Source: Myxococcales bacterium (GTDB lineage: Bacteria; Myxococcota_A; Polyangia; Polyangiales; Polyangiaceae). From it: a DNA stretch of 64,000 nucleotides. Numbering within the stretch: the stretch's first letter is position 1; each line of letters starts with the position of its first letter. The notes beneath the pieces are model-generated. The model was given only the letters and a program-made list of their open reading frames with translations. It had not been told where the DNA came from and made no database searches. Location of the stretch: the NCBI GenBank assembly GCA_012514535.1, contig JAAZAA010000254.1, forward strand, positions 1-64,000. Direction: 5' to 3'. The translations under genes and the position numbers were made by a program. This document shows positions 1 through 10,311 of this stretch, one piece after another.

Positions 1-528
1 GACGGCGTCATCTCCTTCAGCAACAAGCCGAGCCCGGGCAGCAAGCGCGTCGTCAAGGAGACGCCGAAGAAGGCCGCCAAGCCGGTGTTGCCGAGCGACA
101 CCTCGTCGGCGCGCGTCCAGCGCTACGACGCCTACATCCGTGAGGCGGCCGCCCTCTACCAGATCCCCGAGGCCCTGATCCGGGCGGTGATCAAGGTGGA
201 GAGCAACTTCGACCCGCGGGCGCTCTCCCCCGCCAACGCCCACGGCCTCATGCAGCTCATCCCTTCGACGGCCGAGCGCATGATGGTGCAGGACATCTAC
301 GATCCCCGACAGAACATCTTCGGGGGCACGCGTTACCTGCGCGTGCTGGCGAACCTCTTCAACGGCGATCTGCAGCTCACCGTCGCCGCCTACAACGCGG
401 GCGAGAACGCCGTCATCCGCCACGGGGGCATCCCGCCCTACGCGGAGACGCAACGCTACGTGGTGAAGGTGCTCGAGTACTACCGCCAGTACCGCGAGCA
501 GGAAGCCCTCGCGGTCGCCTCGCGCTGA
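1..528 (+). CDS. Lytic transglycosylase (SLT domain), 5' truncated by window edge
   Basis: Frame 1 is open from base 1 (DGVISFSNKPSPGSK...). SLT motifs: IRAVIKVESNFDPRALSPANAHGLMQLIPSTA and AAYNAGENAV. Confidence 0.9.
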   Translation, partial: DGVISFSNKPSPGSKRVVKETPKKAAKPVLPSDTSSARVQRYDAYIREAAALYQIPEALIRAVIKVESNFDPRALSPANAHGLMQLIPSTAERMMVQDIYDPRQNIFGGTRYLRVLANLFNGDLQLTVAAYNAGENAVIRHGGIPPYAETQRYVVKVLEYYRQYREQEALAVASR

Positions 529-617
529 CCCACTCTCCTCGGGCCCCCCTTGGGCCCAGCCGTCGTGCGGCTCTGCCCAGGGCGCCGCCCCACGGCTCCC
601 TCGAGGCCCGGTCGACC

Positions 618-1736
618 TCAGCCCTCCCGCTTGCGGCCCCCTCGGGCGTAGTTCGCCAGGGCCTCCTCCAGCTCCTGCCGCACCCGCTCCACGAGCTCCG
701 GGGGCTCCACCACACGCGCTCGCGGCCCCCACTCGAGCACCCAGCTCGTCACGGGCAAGAGATTGCCCACGGTCATCGTGAGCCGCACGCCGCCGCCCGC
801 GATCGCCGCCAGCTTCTGCGTCGGGTGCACCTTGCGCATGCGCACGTACTCCGCGGCCTTAGCGTCGAAATCCACCACGACCTTGTGCCGCTCCGTGCTC
901 TTGAAGACGCCGAACTCCCCCTGGAAATACTCGTTGATGTCGAACTCCGCCGGGAGCTCGAAATGCTCCGTGTGGTGGAGCTGGGTGTCCCGCATCCGAT
1001 CGAGCACCAAGGTCCGAATCTCGCCGTGCCCCAAGTGATGAGCGACGCAGTAGATCGAGTCCCGGTGGAGCACCATCGCGTAGGGGTGGATCGTGATGCG
1101 CTCCTCCTTCGCCTTGTTGCTGCTCCGGTAGCGCAGGGACAGGGGACGGAGATCCGCGACCGCCTGGAACACGTCGTCCAGCTCCTCCGTCTTCTCCGAG
1201 TAGTTCTTCGGCGCGAAGGGCAAATACAGGAACCGATCCTCGAGGCGCGCGTCCGCCAGCCCGGCGTTGGGACCTCGTCCCGGCTTCCTGGCGAAGGCCA
1301 GGAGCTTCGAGGTCGCCATGTCGATCTCGTCGTAGAGGGCGGAGCCAGCCATGGGCTCGAACAGCCGCCGCGCGGCGAGGATCGCGTAGACCTGGGTCCG
1401 CCGCAGCTCCACCTTGCGGGGTAGCTCGCTCGCCCGGATTTTCCAGAGCAGGGGCCCGCCGCCGCGCACCTCGGTGCTCTCGAGTTCGTACTCCCGCTCC
1501 ACCTCCTTGAGGTAGCGGCGCATGGTGCGCGTCGTGACCCCCAGCCCGTCCGCGAGCTCGTACAACGTGAGCCCCTTGGGATGGCGCATCAGGATCTCCC
1601 GCAATCGATCGAGGCGTCGATGCTGCGTGAAGTTGCCGACGGGGCGTCCGAGGGGTCTAGCGCTGCGGCTCACGGCTCCAGCGGTGTTCTTACCAGATTC
1701 TGCGGCCCGGGATCCGCCGAACGCGCCCGCGGGCAC
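618..1736 (-). CDS. HTH/WYL-domain transcriptional regulator (start uncertain)
   Basis: N-terminal HTH (LTLYELADGLGVTTRTMRRYLKEVE) and C-terminal WYL-like region (PLSLRYRSSNKAKEERITIHPYAMVLHRDSIYCVAHH). Confidence 0.85.
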   Translation of the reverse strand: MPAGAFGGSRAAESGKNTAGAVSRSARPLGRPVGNFTQHRRLDRLREILMRHPKGLTLYELADGLGVTTRTMRRYLKEVEREYELESTEVRGGGPLLWKIRASELPRKVELRRTQVYAILAARRLFEPMAGSALYDEIDMATSKLLAFARKPGRGPNAGLADARLEDRFLYLPFAPKNYSEKTEELDDVFQAVADLRPLSLRYRSSNKAKEERITIHPYAMVLHRDSIYCVAHHLGHGEIRTLVLDRMRDTQLHHTEHFELPAEFDINEYFQGEFGVFKSTERHKVVVDFDAKAAEYVRMRKVHPTQKLAAIAGGGVRLTMTVGNLLPVTSWVLEWGPRARVVEPPELVERVRQELEEALANYARGGRKREG

Positions 1737-1805
1737 GGGACGGCGCGCCCGCGGCCGCAGAACGGCTCTTGAAAGCCGCCGGAGCGCGCGCCATCGTCCG
1801 GAGCG

Positions 1806-3266
1806 GTGCTCCCTCGCCGTCCTCCCTCGTCACCGTCCTCGCAGGCCTCACCCCGCGCGAAGAGGCGAGGCGCGCCGACCACGCGCGCGAAAGGGGGCGC
1901 AGCCCGCGCACCGCACACCGCGGCGCCGAGCCCCGTCGAGCTCATCGCCCGCAAGCGCGACGGCGGCACCCACTCCGCCGAGGAGATCCACAGCCTCGTC
2001 GAGCAGCTCGGCGACGGGCGCATGGCGGACTACCAGATGAGCGCCTGGCTCATGGCCGCGTTCCTGCGCGGCCTCGACGCGGGCGAGACCGTTGCCCTGA
2101 CGCGCGCCATGCTCGAGTCCGGGAAGATCCTCCGGCTCCCCAGCGTGACCCGCCCCAAGGTGGACAAGCACTCGACCGGCGGTGTCGGAGACAAGATCAG
2201 CCTGTGCCTGGGCCCCCTCGTGGCGGCCTGCGGCGCCGCCGTCCCGATGATCGCCGGGCGCGGCCTCGGGCACACGGGAGGCACCCTCGACAAGCTGGAG
2301 GCGATCCCGGGCTACGACGTCCACCTCTCCGCCAGCCGCTTCGAGAAGGTGGTCCGCGAGGTGGGGGTCGCGATCATCGGGCAGACCGCCGAGCTCGCCC
2401 CCGCCGATCGCCGCATCTACGCCCTGCGCGACGTCACGGGCACCGTCGCCTGCATCCCCCTCATCGTCGCCAGCATCCTGTCGAAGAAGCTCGCGGAGGG
2501 CATCGACGCGCTGGTGCTCGACGTCAAGGTCGGGCGCGGCGCCTTCATGGCGGACCTGCCCTCCGGGCGCGAGCTGGCCCGCGCCCTCGTGAGCGTCGGC
2601 AAGAGCGCGGGCACGCCGGTGCGCGCCCTGCTCACGGACATGGACGCCCCCCTCGGCCTCACCATCGGCAACGCCCTCGAGCTCCGGGAGGCCATCGACG
2701 TGCTGCGGGACGGCGGCCCCCCGGACGTGCGCGAGCTCACCCTGGCCCTGGGCGAGGAGATGTTGATCGCCGTGGGGCTCGCCTCGCGGCGTCCCGCGGC
2801 GCGTGCACGGCTCCTCGAGGCGTTGCGCAGCGGCGCCGCCTTCGAGCATTTCGAGCGCATGGTCCACCTCCAGGGCGGCGACACGCGCTTCGTGACGGAT
2901 CCGAGGCGTCTCCCCCGGGCGTCCGTGCTCCTCGAGGTGACCGCTCCCCGCGCCGGCCACCTCGTCACCGTCGACGCGCGGATTCTCGGGCACCTCGCCG
3001 TCCGGCTCGGGGCGGGGCGTCACCGAGCCGAGGATCCGGTGGACCCCGCCGTCGGCGTGGAGCTCCTGGCGCGCCGCGGGGATCGGGTCGAGGCGGGACA
3101 ACCCCTCGCTCTGTTGCACGTCCGCCGCGGCAGCTCACGAGCCCACCGCGAGAGCTGGCTCCGCGAAGCGGCTAGCGCGTTCGAGGTGCGCGCGCGGCCC
3201 GCCGCCGCGACGCCCCTCGTCTTGGAGCGGGTCCTGGCGCGGGGTCGCCCCGGCGTCGCTCGGTGA
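1806..3266 (+). CDS. deoA: Thymidine / pyrimidine-nucleoside phosphorylase (start uncertain)
   Basis: Family signatures KVDKHSTGGVGDKISL, AGRGLGHTGGTLDKLEAIPG, DVTGTVACIPLIVASILSKKLAEG, LDVKVGRGAFM. Confidence 0.92.
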   Translation: MLPRRPPSSPSSQASPRAKRRGAPTTRAKGGAARAPHTAAPSPVELIARKRDGGTHSAEEIHSLVEQLGDGRMADYQMSAWLMAAFLRGLDAGETVALTRAMLESGKILRLPSVTRPKVDKHSTGGVGDKISLCLGPLVAACGAAVPMIAGRGLGHTGGTLDKLEAIPGYDVHLSASRFEKVVREVGVAIIGQTAELAPADRRIYALRDVTGTVACIPLIVASILSKKLAEGIDALVLDVKVGRGAFMADLPSGRELARALVSVGKSAGTPVRALLTDMDAPLGLTIGNALELREAIDVLRDGGPPDVRELTLALGEEMLIAVGLASRRPAARARLLEALRSGAAFEHFERMVHLQGGDTRFVTDPRRLPRASVLLEVTAPRAGHLVTVDARILGHLAVRLGAGRHRAEDPVDPAVGVELLARRGDRVEAGQPLALLHVRRGSSRAHRESWLREAASAFEVRARPAAATPLVLERVLARGRPGVAR

Positions 3267-3373
3267 CCTTCCAGCGCGTGTGACGTCGATGGGACGGACG
3301 TCGTGATCTCGCCACCGGAACGATGCCCCCGGAGGTGGACTCCGAGTCACCGGCGCAGTACCGAGCGACGAGC

Positions 3374-4996
3374 ATGATTCAGCTCGACTCCGTCTCGAAG
3401 CGACACGGCAGCCAGATCCTGTTCATCGACGCGAGCTTCGCGGTGTTCCGCGGCGAGCGCGTCGGCCTGGTGGGGCCGAACGGCGCGGGCAAGTCCACCA
3501 TCTTCCGGCTCCTCGTGGGGCAGGAACAGCCCGACGCCGGGCAGGTGGCGATCGAGAAGAACACGGCGATCGGCTACTTCGATCAGAACGTCGGCGAGAT
3601 GAGCGGGCGCAGCACCCTGGAGGAGACCATGGCGGGCGCCGGCGAGGTGTCCACCCTGCGCGCGGAGCTCCTCCGCCTCGAGGCGGCCATGGCGGATCCG
3701 GAGCAGTTCGACGAGCTCGACGAGCTCGTCGAGCGCTTCGGCACCGTGCAAGCGCGCTTCGACGAGCTCGACGGCTACGCCCTCGAGGCGCGCGCCCAGG
3801 AGGTCCTCGCGGGGCTCGGCTTCAGCGAGGCGATGGTGGCGGGGGACGTGGGTCAACTGTCGGGCGGCTGGAAGATGCGCGTCGCCCTGGCCCGCGTGCT
3901 GCTGATGAAGCCCGACGTGCTCCTCCTCGACGAGCCGACGAACCACCTCGACATCGAGTCGATCATCTGGCTCGAGGGCTTCCTGAAGAACTTCGCCGGT
4001 GCCCTCGTCCTCACCTCTCACGATCGGGCGTTCCTGAACCGCGTCGTCACGCGGATCGTCGACATCGACGCCGGTGACCTCGTCAGCTACTCCGGGGACT
4101 ACGACTTCTATCAGCAGCAGTGGCAGCTCCGCCGCGAGCAGCAGGCGGCCCAGTTCGCCCGCCAGCAGGCGATGCTCGCCAAGGAGCAGGCCTTCATCGA
4201 TCGCTTCAAGGCCCGCGCGAGCCACGCGGCACAGGTCCAATCCCGAGTGAAGAAGCTCGAGAAGATCGAGAAGATCGATCCGCCGCGGGAGCGAAAGATC
4301 ATCGAGTTCGATTTCAGAGCGCCCCCGCGCTCGGGGGACGACGTCGCGACGGTCGAGGACGTGCACAAAGCCTACGGCGAGAAGGTCATCTACGACGGCC
4401 TGAACCTCTTGATCCGCCGCCAGGAGCGCTGGTGCGTGATGGGCGTGAACGGCGCCGGCAAGACGACCCTGCTCAAGCTGGTCGCGGGCGCCTCCCAGCC
4501 CGACCGCGGCAGCGTGCGCATCGGCGCCAGCGTGAAGCTGGGGTACTTCGCCCAGCACACCATGGAGCTCCTCGATCCCGAGCGCACCGTCCTCGAGACC
4601 CTGCAGCACGAGTATCCCCTCGCCGGCCTGGGCGTGCTCCGGACCCTGCTCGGCGCCTTCGGCTTCCCCGGCGACTCGGTGGAGAAGCGCTGCGCGGTCC
4701 TGTCCGGCGGCGAGAAGGCGCGGCTCGTGCTCGCCATCATGCTCTTCGATCCCCCGAACTTCCTCGTCCTCGACGAACCGACGAACCACCTCGACATCGA
4801 CACCAAGGAGATGCTCGTACGAGCGCTCCACAAGTTCGAGGGGACCTTGCTGTTCGTCTCCCATGACCGCACGTTCTTGAGCGCCCTGTCCAACCGCGTG
4901 CTCGAGCTGACCGCCGCCGGGCCGCGCGTCTACGACGGCGGCTACGACGAGTACGTCGCCGCCAGCGGCCAGGAGGCTCCGGGCCTCCGCCACTGA
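3374..4996 (+). CDS. ABC-F family ATP-binding protein
   Basis: Two ABC cassettes (GPNGAGKST, LSGGWKMR, LLLDEPTNHLD; GVNGAGKTT, LSGGEKAR, LVLDEPTNHLD) with the ABC-F linker and no TM domain. Start placed at the internal ATG before IQLDSVSK. Confidence 0.93.
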   Translation: MIQLDSVSKRHGSQILFIDASFAVFRGERVGLVGPNGAGKSTIFRLLVGQEQPDAGQVAIEKNTAIGYFDQNVGEMSGRSTLEETMAGAGEVSTLRAELLRLEAAMADPEQFDELDELVERFGTVQARFDELDGYALEARAQEVLAGLGFSEAMVAGDVGQLSGGWKMRVALARVLLMKPDVLLLDEPTNHLDIESIIWLEGFLKNFAGALVLTSHDRAFLNRVVTRIVDIDAGDLVSYSGDYDFYQQQWQLRREQQAAQFARQQAMLAKEQAFIDRFKARASHAAQVQSRVKKLEKIEKIDPPRERKIIEFDFRAPPRSGDDVATVEDVHKAYGEKVIYDGLNLLIRRQERWCVMGVNGAGKTTLLKLVAGASQPDRGSVRIGASVKLGYFAQHTMELLDPERTVLETLQHEYPLAGLGVLRTLLGAFGFPGDSVEKRCAVLSGGEKARLVLAIMLFDPPNFLVLDEPTNHLDIDTKEMLVRALHKFEGTLLFVSHDRTFLSALSNRVLELTAAGPRVYDGGYDEYVAASGQEAPGLRH

Positions 4997-5035
4997 ACGG
5001 GCGACGCGCGCTCCCCTCATTCCCTCGAGCTCTGG

Positions 5036-5118
5036 CGTCCGCACCGCGCACCGCGCTCGGCCCACCGCGCACCGCGCACCGCGCTCGGCCCACCGCGCAC
5101 CGCGCTCGGCCCACCGCG
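5036..5118. repeat. Tandem repeat built from caccgcg / ctcggcc units
   Basis: Direct reading: ccgcaccgcgcaccgcgctcggcccaccgcgcaccgcgcaccgcgctcggcccaccgcgcaccgcgctcggccca. Confidence 0.85.
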
Positions 5119-5168
5119 CGTCCTGGCCCCCGCTTGCCTCACGAGCGCTTCGTTTCTAAATCTCGGAA

Positions 5169-6533
5169 ATGAGTGACGGAGCGGTACGCGACGACCCGGA
5201 GCGCTTCGACTTCACCGTCGAGACGTTGGGGGAGTGCACGGTGGACAGCCCCCTGCGCCGGCGTACCTTCATCGGGCCCGACGAGCGCGTGATCGTCCCC
5301 TCGGATCTGGCGACCGTCGAGCACTGCGTCCAGAACGGCCTCCCGATCCCGACGATGGAGCGCGCCGGACCCCGGGAGAAGATCTTCCACCCGCCGTTCA
5401 TGACCCGCGCGGCGATCGTCACCTGCGGCGGGCTCTGCCCGGGGCTGAACTCCGTGATCAAGGGCCTCGTCGAGACGCTGTACCAGGAGTACGGGGTCAC
5501 GGAGGTCTACGGCATCCCCTACGGGTACCGCGGGCTCGACGCCGCGAACGGGCACCGCCCCGTGGTGCTGGGACCCGACGTGGTCGACACCATCCACCTC
5601 CAGGGCGGCTCGATCCTCGGCTCCTCCCGGGGCGCCCAGGATCCGGACCGGATGGTGCAGACCCTGGTCAATCTACGCTGCAACGTGCTCTTCACCGTGG
5701 GCGGTGACGGCACCCTCCGCGGCGCCGCGAAGATCGTCGAGGCCATCAAGCGCCGGCGCCTGGCCATCTCGGTCGTGGGCATCCCCAAGACGATCGACAA
5801 CGACATTCATTTCGTCGGCAGCACCTTCGGCTTCGAGACGGCCGTCTATCACAGCACGCCCGTCATCACCTCGGCGCACGTCGAGGCGAAGAGCGTCCCG
5901 CGGGGGATCGGCCTCGTGCAGCTCATGGGGCGCGACTCCGGGTTCATCGCCGCCTACGCGTCGTTGGCCAACCCGGTGGTGAACATCTGCCTGATCCCCG
6001 AGGTGGAGCTGTGCCTGGAGGGGGAGCACGGCTTGCTCCGGGCCCTCGAGCGGCGCTTCGAGAAGAAGAACCACGCGCTCATCGTCGTCGCCGAGGGCGC
6101 GGGGCAGCACCTCTTCGCCGATCAGCCCCCCCGCTACGACGCCTCGGGCAACCTCCTGAAGCACGACATCGGTCCCTACCTGAACCAGCGCATCACCGAG
6201 CACTTCCGCGAGCTGGGGCAGCCGGTCTCGATGAAGTACTTCGATCCGAGCTACCTCATCCGGAGCGTGCCCGCCTCGGGCACCGATCAGATCCTGTGTC
6301 ATCGCCTGGCGGAGGCCGCCGTCCACGCGGCCATGGCGGGCCGGACCAACGTCGTCGTGGGCTCCTGGAACCGCCATTTCGTCAACGTGCCCATCTCCGT
6401 GGCGACCTACGAGCGCCAGAAGGTGGACGTCCAGGGGGCCCTGTGGCGCTCGGTGCTCGCCAGCACCCGCCAGGAGAAATGGTTCGGGGTCGAGGACCAC
6501 GACGCGCCCCAGGGCATGCCCGCCCCCTGCTGA
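5169..6533 (+). CDS. ATP-dependent 6-phosphofructokinase
   Basis: CGGLCPGLNSVIKGLV, TVGGDGTLRGA, GIPKTIDNDIHF, LMGRDSGFIA. GGDGT suggests ATP dependence; PKTIDND is typical of the PPi/plant-type clade. Confidence 0.88.
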   Translation: MSDGAVRDDPERFDFTVETLGECTVDSPLRRRTFIGPDERVIVPSDLATVEHCVQNGLPIPTMERAGPREKIFHPPFMTRAAIVTCGGLCPGLNSVIKGLVETLYQEYGVTEVYGIPYGYRGLDAANGHRPVVLGPDVVDTIHLQGGSILGSSRGAQDPDRMVQTLVNLRCNVLFTVGGDGTLRGAAKIVEAIKRRRLAISVVGIPKTIDNDIHFVGSTFGFETAVYHSTPVITSAHVEAKSVPRGIGLVQLMGRDSGFIAAYASLANPVVNICLIPEVELCLEGEHGLLRALERRFEKKNHALIVVAEGAGQHLFADQPPRYDASGNLLKHDIGPYLNQRITEHFRELGQPVSMKYFDPSYLIRSVPASGTDQILCHRLAEAAVHAAMAGRTNVVVGSWNRHFVNVPISVATYERQKVDVQGALWRSVLASTRQEKWFGVEDHDAPQGMPAPC

Positions 6534-6588
6534 TACTGCTGACCGTCCGCTCTTGCCGCCCGCGGGCCGCGCTGACACAAACCGGGTC

Positions 6589-7206
6589 ATGAGCGAGCCG
6601 TCGCACTTCCGCCTCTGCACGACCTGCAAGACGCCCATCCCCTTCTCGGCGAAGTACTATGCGTGCAGCGTCTCGACCTGCAACCGCAGGGCGACGGCGA
6701 TGTATTTCTGCTCGGTGCCCTGCTGGGACGCCCACGTCCCGGAGGCACGCCACCGCGACGCCTGGGCGGAGGTCGAGACCGCGCCGAGCCGCGAGGAGTG
6801 GCTCCGGGAACGGGCGAAGAGCGCCGAGTCGGCGTCGTCCCCCGAGCGCACGCCTTCCCCGCGGAGCGCCGAAGCGCCTCGCGGCGGTGAGCCGGTCCGC
6901 CGCATCGTGTCGGGACACCAGCCGAGCGCCCCGCGCGCTGGTCTCGCTCAGGGGAGCGCGGGGGATGAGGACGCCGACGACGCGGCGCTGCCCCGCGACG
7001 TGCTCGTGGTCGTCTCCAAGCTCAAGGCCTACGTGCGCGCGCGGAGCTCCATGAACACCTCCGACGGCGTCGTCGAGGTGCTCTCGGATCACCTGCGCAC
7101 CCTCTGCAAGGCGGCGATCCGCAGCGCCGCCGCGAACTCCCGCAAGACGGTGCTCGCCCGCGACTTCGAGGCGGTCCTGCAGGGGCGCGCCGCCGCGGAC
7201 GAGTGA
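6589..7206 (+). CDS. Cys-rich zinc-finger-like plus histone-fold domain protein
   Basis: N-terminal CTTC...C....C...CSVPCWDAH...H pattern. C-terminal DVLVVVSKLKAYVRARSSMNTSDGVVEVLSDHLRTLCKAAIRSAAANSRKTVLARDFEAVL resembles a histone fold (archaeal GRKTIKAEDIELAV). Confidence 0.75.
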   Translation: MSEPSHFRLCTTCKTPIPFSAKYYACSVSTCNRRATAMYFCSVPCWDAHVPEARHRDAWAEVETAPSREEWLRERAKSAESASSPERTPSPRSAEAPRGGEPVRRIVSGHQPSAPRAGLAQGSAGDEDADDAALPRDVLVVVSKLKAYVRARSSMNTSDGVVEVLSDHLRTLCKAAIRSAAANSRKTVLARDFEAVLQGRAAADE

Positions 7207-7290
7207 GCCCTTTGTCGCCGCAGGCCACGCGGGGCTCCCTGGGCCCCTGAAGCGGCGGAGCTCTCGAAGGAGGGCTCCTCGAGGCCCCCT

Positions 7291-7341
7291 GTGGACCCGG
7301 GCCGTCAGTGGACCCGGGCCGTCAGTGGACCCGCTGCCCGG
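7291..7341. repeat. 17-bp tandem repeat (gtggacccgggccgtca), ~2.6 copies, overlapping the metG stop codon
   Basis: Direct reading of gtggacccgggccgtca gtggacccgggccgtca gtggacccgctgcccggg. Confidence 0.9.
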
Positions 7342-9385
7342 GCCGCGCGCCGCTGTCCGGCGACAGCACGAACAGATCGCTGCCGCCGGAGCCCGCGGCG
7401 ACCACCATGCCCTCGCTCAGCCCGAACTTCATCTGCCGGGGCGCGAGGTTGGCGACGATCACCACGAGCCGTCCCTCGAGCTGCGCTGGCTCATAGGCGG
7501 CCTTGATCCCGGCGAAGATCGTCCGACGCTCCTCGCCGCCGAGGCTCACGGTCAGCTTGAGGAGCTTGCGCGCCTCCTTGACCTCCTCGGCGCGGACGAC
7601 GCGGGCGACACGCAGATCGACCTTGGCGAAGTCGTCGATGGTGCACTCCGGCGCGAGCGGCTCCGCCCGCAACGCCTCGTCCGAATCCTCGACCGGCTCG
7701 CCCTGCCCACTCCGCTCCTGAACTTCACTCGACGCGTCCACGCTTGCCTCCACCATCTGGGCCACCTTCTTCGGATCCACGCGCTGCATCAGGTGCTTGA
7801 ACTCACCGAGCGTCGCGCCGACGAGCGGCTCTGCCGCGAGCTCCCAACGGTCGCAGGGCGCCCCGAGCAGCGCCGCGCTGTCGGCGGCCAGCTGCGGCAG
7901 CACCGGCGCCAGGTACACGACGATCTGTCGGTACAGGTTCAGAGCCACCGTGCACACGTCGACGAGCTCCTGCTGGCGCTCCGGATCCTTGCGGAGCTTC
8001 CAGGGCTCCTTCCGATCCAGGTACTCGTTCGCCCGATCCGCCAGGCCCATGACGAGGCGCATCGCCCGGGAGAACTCCCGCTCCTCGTAGGCGGCCGCGA
8101 TGTCCTCCCCGGCCCGGCGCGCCTGCTCGAACAGGCCCTCGTCCTCGGGGTAGCGGCTCGCCAGCTGCGTCACGAAGCGCGCCGTGCGGCTCGCCAGGTT
8201 CACCACCTTGCCGATGAGATCCGCGTTCACCTTCGCGACGAACTCGTCGACGTTGAGGTCGATGTCGTCCACCCGCGAGGTGAGCTTGCTCGCGTAGTAG
8301 TAACGGAGATACGCCGGGTCCAGGTGCTCGAGGTAGGTCGAAGCGCGGATGAAGGTGCCCTTCGACTTGGACATCTTCTCGCCGTTGACCGTGAGGAACC
8401 CGTGCACCTGGACGCGCGTCGGCAGCGAGTACCCCGCGCTCTTCAGCATCGCCGGCCAGAACAGCGTGTGGAAGTAGGTGATGTCCTTGCCGATGAAGTG
8501 ATGGATCTCCGTCTCGTCCGAGCGCCACCAGTCGTCGAAGCGCTCCCCGTGCCGCTTGCACCACTGCTCCGTGGACGCCATGTAGCCGATGGGGGCGTCG
8601 AACCAGACGTACCAGTAGTGCCCGGGCGCGTCCGGGATCTCGAAGCCGAAGTAGGGCGCGGGCCGTGACACGTCCCAGTCCCGCAGGGGCTCGGCCAGGA
8701 AGTGCCCCTTGAGGTAGTTGGCGACCTCCGGCTGCAGGTGGTCTCCCCCCTGGGTCCAGGCCTCGAGGAAGTCGTGGAGCTGCTCGATCTGCACGAAGAA
8801 GTGCGGCGCGGAGCGGACCTCCGGGCGCGCGCCCGTCAGGGCGCTGTAGGGCTCCACCAGATCCGTCGCGGCGTAGGCGGCTCCGCACTTCTCGCAGGAG
8901 TCTCCGTACTGGTCCTTCGCGGAGCACTTCGGACAGGTGCCCTTCACGAAGCGATCCGCCAGGAACACCCCGGCGTCGGGATCGTACAGCTGGGTGACCT
9001 CGCGCTCCACCACCAGCCCTCCGCGCCGCAGGGCGGCCCAGATCTCCGCGCAGCGCGCGCGGTTCTCCTCGGAGTTGGTGCTCCCGTAGTTGTCGAACTC
9101 GATCTGGAACCGGGCGAAGTCGCGCTCGTGCGCGGCCTGCATGTCGGCGATGAGCTCCGTCTCGGGGCGCCCCTCCTGGCGTGCCCGGATCATGATGCTG
9201 GTGCCGTGCGTGTCGTCGGCGCAGACGTAGACGCAGCGATGCCCCCGGGACTTCTGGAAGCGGACCCAGATGTCCGTCTGGAGGTACTCCACCAGGTGTC
9301 CGATGTGGATGTGCCCGTTCGCGTAGGGCAGCGCGCTCGTCACGAGCAGGCGGCGGCGCGTCGGGGAGGTCGCGGGTGCAGACAT
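7322..9385 (-). CDS. metG: Methionyl-tRNA synthetase
   Basis: [20 protein letters not shown] (HIGH), [10 protein letters not shown] (KMSKS), zinc knuckle [18 protein letters not shown]-terminal tRNA-binding domain. Confidence 0.97.
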   Translation of the reverse strand: MSAPATSPTRRRLLVTSALPYANGHIHIGHLVEYLQTDIWVRFQKSRGHRCVYVCADDTHGTSIMIRARQEGRPETELIADMQAAHERDFARFQIEFDNYGSTNSEENRARCAEIWAALRRGGLVVEREVTQLYDPDAGVFLADRFVKGTCPKCSAKDQYGDSCEKCGAAYAATDLVEPYSALTGARPEVRSAPHFFVQIEQLHDFLEAWTQGGDHLQPEVANYLKGHFLAEPLRDWDVSRPAPYFGFEIPDAPGHYWYVWFDAPIGYMASTEQWCKRHGERFDDWWRSDETEIHHFIGKDITYFHTLFWPAMLKSAGYSLPTRVQVHGFLTVNGEKMSKSKGTFIRASTYLEHLDPAYLRYYYASKLTSRVDDIDLNVDEFVAKVNADLIGKVVNLASRTARFVTQLASRYPEDEGLFEQARRAGEDIAAAYEEREFSRAMRLVMGLADRANEYLDRKEPWKLRKDPERQQELVDVCTVALNLYRQIVVYLAPVLPQLAADSAALLGAPCDRWELAAEPLVGATLGEFKHLMQRVDPKKVAQMVEASVDASSEVQERSGQGEPVEDSDEALRAEPLAPECTIDDFAKVDLRVARVVRAEEVKEARKLLKLTVSLGGEERRTIFAGIKAAYEPAQLEGRLVVIVANLAPRQMKFGLSEGMVVAAGSGGSDLFVLSPDSGARPGQRVH

Positions 9386-9462
9386 GGGGCCCGGAGGGTA
9401 CGAGAAGCTCAGCGGCGCGTCACGGTCAGGACTTCGCGTGGTGGCGGTGCTATGGGGCGCCC

Positions 9463-10311
9463 ATGGAGTCCGCCGGGCTATTGCAGGGCAAGACCGCGAT
9501 CGTCACGGGAGCCGGCCGGGGTATTGGCCGAGCCGTCGCGCTGGCCTTCGCGGAGCAGGGGGCGCGTGTGGTGGTCAACGATCTGGGGTGCTCCAAGGAC
9601 GGAGCGGGCTCGGATCCGACCGTGGCCGCCCAGGTCGTCGACGAGATCCGGGGCCGGGGCGGCGAGGCCATCGCCAACGTCGACACGGTGGCGACCGCCG
9701 CGGGCGCCGCGGGGATCGTGCGCGCCGCCGTGGAGCTGTGGGGCGGCGTGGACGTGCTGGTGAACAACGCCGGCATCCTCCAGGACAAGAGCCTGCTGGG
9801 CCTCTCCGAGAGCATGTGGGACGAGGTCATGGCGGTTCACCTGCGCGGCGCCTTCCTGTGCACGCAGGCCGCAGCGGCGCAGATGCGCCTCCAACGCCGC
9901 GGCGGGCGCATCATCAACACCACGAGCATCTCGGGGCTGCTCGGCAACCTGGGGCAGGCGAACGAGTCCGCCGCGAAGGCGGGCGTGTACGGGCTGACCC
10001 GTACCGCGTCCATCGAGCTCCAGAAGTACGGGATCAACGTCAACGCCGTCGCCCCGATCGCGAGGACGCGGCTCACGGAAGACCTCCCCATGTTCGAGAA
10101 GGTGGGCGACACGCTCGAGCCCGCCCACGTCGCCCCCGTCTACACCTTCCTCGCGAGCGAGCTGGCCAGCGAGGTCTCCGGCATGGTGTTCAGCGTGGCG
10201 GGGGGGCGCCTCAGCACCTTTCAGCTGGTCGAGAGCGCGGGCAGGCTCAAGGACGGCATCTGGACCCCAGAGGAGATCGCCGAACACCTCGAGTCGATCA
10301 GCAAGGTCTAG
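9463..10311 (+). CDS. SDR family oxidoreductase (MFE2/HSD17B4-like 3-hydroxyacyl-CoA dehydrogenase or FabG-like)
   Basis: [42 protein letters not shown]. Start ATG at MESAGLLQG. Confidence 0.88.
   Translation: MESAGLLQGKTAIVTGAGRGIGRAVALAFAEQGARVVVNDLGCSKDGAGSDPTVAAQVVDEIRGRGGEAIANVDTVATAAGAAGIVRAAVELWGGVDVLVNNAGILQDKSLLGLSESMWDEVMAVHLRGAFLCTQAAAAQMRLQRRGGRIINTTSISGLLGNLGQANESAAKAGVYGLTRTASIELQKYGINVNAVAPIARTRLTEDLPMFEKVGDTLEPAHVAPVYTFLASELASEVSGMVFSVAGGRLSTFQLVESAGRLKDGIWTPEEIAEHLESISKV

Noticed and set aside
3347-5065. 572-aa minus-strand ORF opposite the ABC-F gene
   Set aside because: Shadow ORF rich in E/D/L/H with no domain; ABC-F motifs are intact on the other strand.
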